NCBI GenBank assembly: GCA_002788865.1
Contig: PFSC01000004.1
Span: forward strand, 1-9,242
Length of the DNA: 9,242 nt
Source: Candidatus Roizmanbacteria bacterium CG_4_9_14_0_2_um_filter_39_13
GTDB lineage: Bacteria; Patescibacteriota; Microgenomatia; UBA1406; GWC2-37-13
Reading direction: 5' to 3'
The notes below the pieces were generated by a model. That model was not told the origin of the DNA and made no database searches. It worked only from the letters and a program-made list of their open reading frames with translations. The translations under genes were made by a program, and so were the position numbers. This document shows, piece by piece, positions 4,436 through 9,242 of this stretch. Position 1 is the stretch's first letter; every line of letters begins with the position of its first letter.

Positions 4436-6469
4436 TTATATTACTGTGCCACCCCATTCCACAACTACGAATCCTTGCCTTTTTATAGGTTGAAAGATTT
4501 GCTTCTCTATATCTATTGGATTATTAAGTGGTTTAAATACCGCAAAAATTCGAATAAGAGTGTCTGGTAAAGGCTTGACTATCAATTGAGCTATGGATTC
4601 GTACTCTTTTTGCTGAAAAGAGATTTGCATCCATGGACTATTTTTTTCATCTAAAAGAGGAACCCAGTAGGTAATAAAGTCTTGAATTTCTTCCGAGTTT
4701 ACTCCGAGCTTGGATAGTTGTTCTTCAAAAAATAATTCAAGTTTACTTGACTGGACACAAAAACCCTTATCAAGATTCCACGCATTTTTTCCATAGTCTC
4801 CTTCCCAAAATAAATACCGATACGTCTTTCCCATATATTGAATACTTCCTTGAGGAGTAGCTGTAACGTTCCAAACATTATTTAGCATTTGGGGGTAGTG
4901 ATGAGTGATTTTTCCTTCTAATTGAAGCGACATTGATACATCTGTTGGTTTTGTGGGATAAAGATAAATTATTGGCTTGCGTAAAATTGATATTAAAGGT
5001 TTGGGTTTACCATAGGGTATAAATGTTTCAGTAGAATTTTCATTGCCATCACTTAAACAAGTAATCAATATTCCCATTTGTTTTTCGCCATCAACTTTTT
5101 GATTAACACCTGTAGTAATACTATATCTCTCTTGACCTTCAGGAGTCTCTTCAACAATGTTAAATACGGTATTGTCTCCTTTATTTGATGGTTCTTCTTT
5201 CCATGGTTCTATCCATGAAGGAGGCTGGGTAAATCGATGGTCAGGAGAATCAATAAAATGTAAATATAGGTCGCCCGTATCCTCTCCTGTATCAACGTGT
5301 CCTCCAAAACCTCTGTACGTATATACAAGTGGTCGTTTTTTTAGATTAGGAAAGATCATCATCCAAGGATTTATAAGGTGCGGTTCTTTTATCCAGCGTT
5401 GAACTTCTTTTGGTATGGCATCATAAAAACGTTTATCAAATTCTTGTTGAACACTTTCTGTTGTAATTTTGTCTTTATTTAGTTCTTGAAGTTGTTCTGT
5501 CATCTTATCAGCAAGATCATTTAGTGCAGCTATATCACCGCTTGCTCGTTCTGCGCTTTCAGCCATTAGTGTTTTAAATAAGTTAGCTTCTTCTACTGCT
5601 TTTATTCGTGCAGTTTCCATAGCTTGGCGTATTTGATCCCTTTGCTTTTCGGTGATCGATGCTTCAAATTCCACTTGTCTTTTATCCCACTGGCTGAGGA
5701 ATGTACCTAATGCCGTATCATCCACTATTTTATAGTCGACAGGCTTATTATATTGAGATTGTCTGATTCTGTCGATAAGTTTTCTAAGACTTGTACCTGT
5801 CAATGTTGTAATTTCATCTGTATACGAACCCTCCCGAGCCCTATCCAAAGCAGTAGCAAATTGAGCTTGAATGACCTTTTTACTCGCCTGAGCTTGAACG
5901 TCATACTTAGTGATTGTCATATCGTCAAATACTGGTCTCATCCATTTCTCAAATAAGTCAATCCTTTGATTAGTTTCAGCAGCTTTTGCAGATTGTTCGG
6001 GACTATAGGCTGTTTCTGTTTCTAATTTTTTAGTATCTTTTGTAACTTGTTGCTCTTGTTGTATTCGTGCTTGATTGCGATCTCTTTCTTTCTGTTGAAT
6101 TTCTCTTTCTAATTCTTTTTTCTCACGTTCAAGTAGGTCTTGTCGTATTTTTTCATCAGATCCTTCTGTAGTCGTTTTGAATGACGATTTTGCGGTATCA
6201 ATCTGGCCTTGAAATTCGGCATGGAAATCTTCATATTGTATTAGTCTATTCGGATCTTCTTCACAGCTATCAAATACGGATTTCACCAATCCTCTCACCA
6301 TCTTACGTTCATTTATAACTTCTGCATCATCAAAAATATCTGAGTTGGTTCCGCCGTCTTCACCTGTGAGTATGTGCGCGACATTTTGACTGTGCTGTTG
6401 AAATATCGACAGTGGTATATCAGAATGCGCTACCTCTATAGGTTGAGTAATTAGTTCGTCACCTGGCAT
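4436..6469 (-). CDS. 677-residue coiled-coil protein with conserved KPIIYLYP/EWGG C-terminal domain
   Basis: I do not know a function. Residues 1-100 are acidic and low in recognisable motifs. Residues about 105-350 are highly charged and helical, with a strong coiled-coil stretch (DLLEREKKELEREIQQKERD, 111-130, and beyond). Residues about 365-490 form a β-rich linker containing RGFGGHVDTGEDTGDLYLHF. Residues about 497-677 form a domain opening with RKPIIYLYPTKPTDVSMSL, then YPQMLNNVWNVTATPQG, YRYLFWEGDYG (550-560), ITYWVPLLDE, VFKPLNNPI and ending GFVVVEWGG. I recall this opening and ending from uncharacterised proteins of Firmicutes and candidate phyla. No signal peptide or membrane helix is seen, so it is probably cytoplasmic unless exported otherwise. 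The ATG at 6469 lacks a Shine-Dalgarno motif. It is separated from htrA by 198 bases and from the toxin-antitoxin promoter by about 55, so it is probably its own unit. Confidence 0.85.
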   Translation of the reverse strand: MPGDELITQPIEVAHSDIPLSIFQQHSQNVAHILTGEDGGTNSDIFDDAEVINERKMVRGLVKSVFDSCEEDPNRLIQYEDFHAEFQGQIDTAKSSFKTTTEGSDEKIRQDLLEREKKELEREIQQKERDRNQARIQQEQQVTKDTKKLETETAYSPEQSAKAAETNQRIDLFEKWMRPVFDDMTITKYDVQAQASKKVIQAQFATALDRAREGSYTDEITTLTGTSLRKLIDRIRQSQYNKPVDYKIVDDTALGTFLSQWDKRQVEFEASITEKQRDQIRQAMETARIKAVEEANLFKTLMAESAERASGDIAALNDLADKMTEQLQELNKDKITTESVQQEFDKRFYDAIPKEVQRWIKEPHLINPWMMIFPNLKKRPLVYTYRGFGGHVDTGEDTGDLYLHFIDSPDHRFTQPPSWIEPWKEEPSNKGDNTVFNIVEETPEGQERYSITTGVNQKVDGEKQMGILITCLSDGNENSTETFIPYGKPKPLISILRKPIIYLYPTKPTDVSMSLQLEGKITHHYPQMLNNVWNVTATPQGSIQYMGKTYRYLFWEGDYGKNAWNLDKGFCVQSSKLELFFEEQLSKLGVNSEEIQDFITYWVPLLDEKNSPWMQISFQQKEYESIAQLIVKPLPDTLIRIFAVFKPLNNPIDIEKQIFQPIKRQGFVVVEWGGTVI

Positions 6470-6492
6470 ATGAAAATTTAAAAATATTTAAG

Positions 6493-6558
6493 TAAGTATT
6501 ACTTATAATATCATAAAATGTAATAATTTACTCCTCATGAAAATGACACCACATGAGG
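6493..6558. promoter_or_regulatory. Upstream region of the 677-residue gene: palindrome and inverted repeat
   Basis: Two symmetric sequences lie before the ATG at 6469: TAAGTATTACTTA (6493-6505), a 13-base palindrome around one central base, and the perfect 7-base inverted repeat CCTCATG (6533-6539) / CATGAGG (6552-6558) with a 12-base loop. A TATTAT (6510-6505, minus strand) next to the palindrome could be a -10 box, but the -35 (GAGTAA) is poor. The palindrome at a possible promoter suggests an operator; this is weak. Confidence 0.3.
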
Positions 6559-6613
6559 ATGTGGTTGCAGTAGGCAAAGGCATAATGGAAGCCAAGATTG
6601 AGTAACTATTTGT

Positions 6614-6664
6614 ATAATAATGATGTATTTTGATACGGTATTGTCAAAGACGGTGAACTCTTAT
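6614..6664. repeat. Second copy of the AT-rich outer repeat end, directly after htrA
   Basis: The copy reads ATAATAATGATGTATTTTGA at its left, then GATACGG, TGTCAAAGA and GTGAACTCTTAT. It matches 16-67 with six substitutions and one gap. It lacks the inner ATGACA module present at the window start. It begins 3 bases after the htrA stop codon, in the same orientation relative to the gene as the copy covering the rpmE stop. Confidence 0.75.
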
Positions 6665-6667
6665 TTT

Positions 6668-7852
6668 TTACTCACTAAATGCCCCAAGAGTGATAGTAAT
6701 TTGAAGTACTTTTCCGTCCCGCCAGACGTCAAGATCCATGGTATCGCCGACTTTTTTGTTCAAAATGATCTTTGCAAGACTCTGTTCATTTTCTCCGTCG
6801 AGTTTCTTACCATCGACCCGTGTGATGATATCCTCCTCCTTCACTCCTGCAAGATCGGCAGGCGAATCCTTGATTACGGTCTCGATGAATGCACCTTCCA
6901 CAACCTCATTGAGCATAGCTGTACGTTTGTCTACCATGTTGTATCGTACCCCAATATACGGCCTTTCGAAGGTCCCTCCTTGTGATTCAAACGTAGAGAT
7001 GAGCTCTTTCACGACATTGACAGGTATCGCAAAGCCAATATTTTGTCCATCCCCTGCTATTGCCGTGTTGACACCGACGACCTGTCCAGATGAGTTCAAA
7101 AGAGGTCCGCCAGAGTTTCCCGGACTTATTGCTGCATCTGTTTGGATCACATTGCTCAGTTCTTCAACAAAACCCTGAAACGGAGATCCTGCGGTAATTC
7201 CCCGCCCGAGGCCAGATACTATACCCGTAGTGATAGTATTTTGGAATTCCCCAAGAGGTGTGCCGATTGCGATAGCAAGCTGTCCAAGTTTGAGTTTGGA
7301 TGAGTCTCCCAGAGCAAGTGGAACAAGATCGGTAGCTTCAATTTTCAGTATTGCCAGGTCATTGAGTGGATCGCGGTAAATTTTTGTCACGTCATACTCT
7401 TCTTTGCCATCGGTAAGTACGGTATATGAGGCTTTTGTGTCGAAGACGACGTGTTTGTTTGTGATGATTATTCCATCTTTTGAGATGATAAATCCACTTC
7501 CAATATTTTGCTCGATCGTCTTTTCTTCTCCTTCTACTCTTCGAAATGGTGAAAAAGGATTGTTCGGATCAATCTCAATTGATCCTTGTGTTTGAGTTTT
7601 TTTGGAAATACCAATAGTGACTACCGAAGGGAGCGAACGTTCGACAATATCAATCACGATTGATTCCTCAGACACAATTTTTTGAGTTTCAGTTATTTCG
7701 GGAGTTTCTTGAGAATTTGAACGAGTCACAAATAATTTTGCAAGAGGAGAGGATTTGACGTACTCTGTGTCTTTCAAAAAAGAAAGGAGGAGTATACACA
7801 CAGAAGCTAATAACAGAATAGCTTTGATGTTTATGAATTTCAAAAGTTTCAT
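6668..7852 (-). CDS. HtrA/DegP-type serine protease, membrane-anchored, one PDZ domain
   Basis: This S1C protease should degrade or process misfolded or specific proteins outside the cytoplasmic membrane. Counting from the ATG at 7852 (394 residues): a signal-anchor at about 8-26 (KAILLLASVCILLLSFL); a trypsin-like domain about 60-285 with the triad H134 in TNKHVV, D165 in NDLAILKI and S247 in SPGNSGGPLL; and one PDZ domain about 297-390 (YIGVRYN ... DSPADLAGVKEEDIITRVDG). Architecture and length match bacterial HtrA proteins with one membrane anchor and one PDZ. A TTG two codons upstream (7858) could also initiate, but the ATG is more likely; neither has a Shine-Dalgarno motif. The gene starts 19 bases after the S41 protease stop, implying an operon. 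A dispersed repeat end follows its stop by 3 bases. The triad is complete, so it should be active. Confidence 0.95.
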   Translation of the reverse strand: MKLLKFINIKAILLLASVCILLLSFLKDTEYVKSSPLAKLFVTRSNSQETPEITETQKIVSEESIVIDIVERSLPSVVTIGISKKTQTQGSIEIDPNNPFSPFRRVEGEEKTIEQNIGSGFIISKDGIIITNKHVVFDTKASYTVLTDGKEEYDVTKIYRDPLNDLAILKIEATDLVPLALGDSSKLKLGQLAIAIGTPLGEFQNTITTGIVSGLGRGITAGSPFQGFVEELSNVIQTDAAISPGNSGGPLLNSSGQVVGVNTAIAGDGQNIGFAIPVNVVKELISTFESQGGTFERPYIGVRYNMVDKRTAMLNEVVEGAFIETVIKDSPADLAGVKEEDIITRVDGKKLDGENEQSLAKIILNKKVGDTMDLDVWRDGKVLQITITLGAFSE

Positions 7853-7871
7853 ATACAATAATTTGAGTATT

Positions 7872-9134
7872 TTACTTCTTGTTCACAACGAGCTCAAGTG
7901 CCTTTTGGAGCTGAGCATCTTGCGCGTTGGAAAGGGTATTTTCTTCATCTACCTCATTTTCTATCGAAAATTCTGGCTCAATCCCCTTCCCATGGATCCA
8001 TTCGCCATCTGGAAGAAGCCACTTTGCTACTGTGACATGAAGACCTGCGCCCTGCTGAAGGTCGAGCGCTTCTTGAACAGAGCCTTTTCCAAAGCTTTTC
8101 TGACCAACGAGTTTTGCTCGTTTGTGATCTCGGAGCGCTCCAGCAAGTATTTCAGATGCAGAAGCAGATCCTTGATTGATGAGAACAATCATTGGGATAT
8201 CGAGTAAAATTCCTGTCCGTTTTACGGTATATATGCGGTCAGTTGAGTTTGTAGATTCTTGTTTCACTACGACTTCTCCTTGCGGGATGAACTCAGATGC
8301 GATAAATACTGCACTGTCTAAATATCCTCCTGGATTTCCTCGAACGTCAAGAACCATTCCTGTGATTTCTTTAGATCCCCATTTTTGAGCAATTTCAGCT
8401 GCCGCTTTTTCCCATTCGGTGTTTGTGGTATCTCCAAACTGATTGATCTTGATATGTGCGACAGATTTTCCGCCAGATTTTTCATAGGTGAGCTCTATCG
8501 ATGGGACCTTGATTTCTTGACGCACAATCGTGATGTCTTTTTCGCCCGACGCACGCACAATAGTCAATATCACTTCAGTATTTTCCGGCCCACGAATTTT
8601 GGACACTGCTTGATATAGTGTCCATTTTTCGGTCGATTCTCCGTCGACTTTTGTGATGATATCACCAGATAGAACACCAGCTTTTTCTGCGGGAGAGTCT
8701 TTGAGTGGCGCTATGATGACAATAAGATTTTCTTTGAGACCAAGCTGAGCTCCAATTCCCTGAAATTTTCCTCCAAGATCAGCTTTTGACTGCTTATTTT
8801 CTTCTGGAGTGAGGAAAAAGGTATACGGATCATCGACTGATGCAACAAGTCCTTTGATCGACCCATAAAACATTTTTTCAGGGTCTATTTTTCCTTTGTC
8901 GACAAATTTTGATTCAACTTTCTCCCATGTATCCCAATAAAGAGAAAAATCAATATTTTCGGGCTTTGTGCCTTTTGGAAGGTTGTTCTTTGCATTGAAT
9001 ACGGTATACGTCAGCTGATCTCGAGAATTGTTGGTGATACGCCACTCGGCAAGTTTGTATCCTGATCCAAAAAGGAATATCCCTAAAGATATATATAAGA
9101 GAATATCTGTTATTTTTTTTGAACGTAGTTTCAT
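7872..9134 (-). CDS. S41 family carboxy-terminal processing protease (CtpA/CtpB-like)
   Basis: This PDZ protease trims or degrades proteins from the C-terminus outside the membrane. From the ATG at 9134 the product has 420 residues: a membrane anchor at about 9-25 (TDILLYISLGIFLFGSG); an N-terminal helical region with DDPYTFFLTPEE (101-112); a PDZ domain about 118-195 (GGKFQGIGAQLGL, DSPAEKAGVLSGDIITKVDG); and the S41 catalytic core with LDVRGNPGGYLDSA, NQGSASASEILAGAL and KSFGKGSVQ. The Ser-Lys-Gln triad is S325, K350, Q354; the 25 and 29 residue spacing equals that of B. subtilis CtpB. An in-frame ATG at 9227 would add 31 residues encoded mostly by a dispersed repeat; I reject it because the anchor then sits too deep and the added sequence is repeat-derived. 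A weak TATAGA lies 12 bases before the chosen ATG. htrA follows after 19 bases. Confidence 0.95.
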   Translation of the reverse strand: MKLRSKKITDILLYISLGIFLFGSGYKLAEWRITNNSRDQLTYTVFNAKNNLPKGTKPENIDFSLYWDTWEKVESKFVDKGKIDPEKMFYGSIKGLVASVDDPYTFFLTPEENKQSKADLGGKFQGIGAQLGLKENLIVIIAPLKDSPAEKAGVLSGDIITKVDGESTEKWTLYQAVSKIRGPENTEVILTIVRASGEKDITIVRQEIKVPSIELTYEKSGGKSVAHIKINQFGDTTNTEWEKAAAEIAQKWGSKEITGMVLDVRGNPGGYLDSAVFIASEFIPQGEVVVKQESTNSTDRIYTVKRTGILLDIPMIVLINQGSASASEILAGALRDHKRAKLVGQKSFGKGSVQEALDLQQGAGLHVTVAKWLLPDGEWIHGKGIEPEFSIENEVDEENTLSNAQDAQLQKALELVVNKK

Positions 9135-9193
9135 AAGTGTAATCTGTCTATAGTGACTGATTTTGGATAATAAAGCAACTGAATTTACTTGTA

Positions 9194-9242
9194 GTAAGAG
9201 TTCACTCTTCTTGACACACGTTGTCATTCCCGCCCCCGATCG
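9194..9242. repeat. Left end of nested inverted-repeat element, cut by the window edge
   Basis: GTAAGAGTTCAC, then CTTGACACA, then TGTCATTCCCG follow with exactly the same spacing (12+4+9+3+11 bases) as the left end at 715-753. This end points out of the window, so the rest of the element lies beyond 9242. It sits about 60 bases upstream of the S41 protease start codon. Confidence 0.75.

Noticed and set aside
6537..6605. Plus-strand 22-codon open frame beginning MKMTPHEDVVAVGKGIMEAK
   Set aside because: It reads plausibly, possibly as a gene fragment, but is very short, lacks a ribosome site, runs against all other genes, and its start lies in the inverted repeat CCTCATG.
7755..8207. Plus-strand open frame of 150 codons over htrA and the S41 gene
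   Set aside because: It spans the junction of two clear minus-strand protease genes and has no recognisable protein features; it is an antisense shadow.

Overview
The window looks like chromosomal DNA from a small-genome, AT-rich bacterium, most likely a Candidate Phyla Radiation (Patescibacteria) lineage, perhaps Microgenomates. This is inferred from compact versions of universal proteins (a release factor without its N-terminal domain, a 401-residue HisS), a short coiled-coil protein of a type I associate with these genomes, no Shine-Dalgarno motif before any gene, and dispersed palindromic repeats between genes. No rRNA, tRNA or other lineage marker is present, so the assignment is provisional.

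Every gene I can support lies on the minus strand. In order of transcription, from high to low coordinates: an S41 (CtpA-type) PDZ protease and an HtrA-type PDZ serine protease, 19 bases apart and probably one envelope quality-control operon; a 677-residue protein with a coiled-coil-rich front half and a conserved but uncharacterised C-terminal domain; a Phd/YefM-type antitoxin overlapping a PIN-domain (VapC) toxin; hisS, 7 bases after the toxin; prfA encoding a 243-residue release factor 1; a frameshifted gene remnant; a 78-residue coiled-coil protein; and rpmE for ribosomal protein L31. hisS, prfA and rpmE are translation genes. The toxin-antitoxin pair sits directly in front of hisS, so the two may be partly co-transcribed.

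Two features go beyond a routine annotation. First, there is a family of nested inverted repeats. The outer end is GTAAGAGTTCAC...TTGACA and the inner end is TGTCATTCCCG. One complete MITE-like copy of about 140 bp lies at 714-855, single ends lie at 1-67, 6614-6664 and 9194-9242, and an inner-only copy lies at 2412-2470. Several copies abut gene ends, and one supplies the rpmE stop codon. Second, promoter-like -10 boxes sit only 6 to 9 bases before the start codons of several genes. The clearest is the antitoxin promoter, where an 18-base perfect palindrome fills the spacer between -35 and -10. Together with the absent Shine-Dalgarno motifs this suggests leaderless transcription. I found no CRISPR array, phage module, intact insertion sequence or obvious new defence system. 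The best candidates for new biology are the leaderless promoter layout, the repeat family, the compact release factor and the 677-residue protein.
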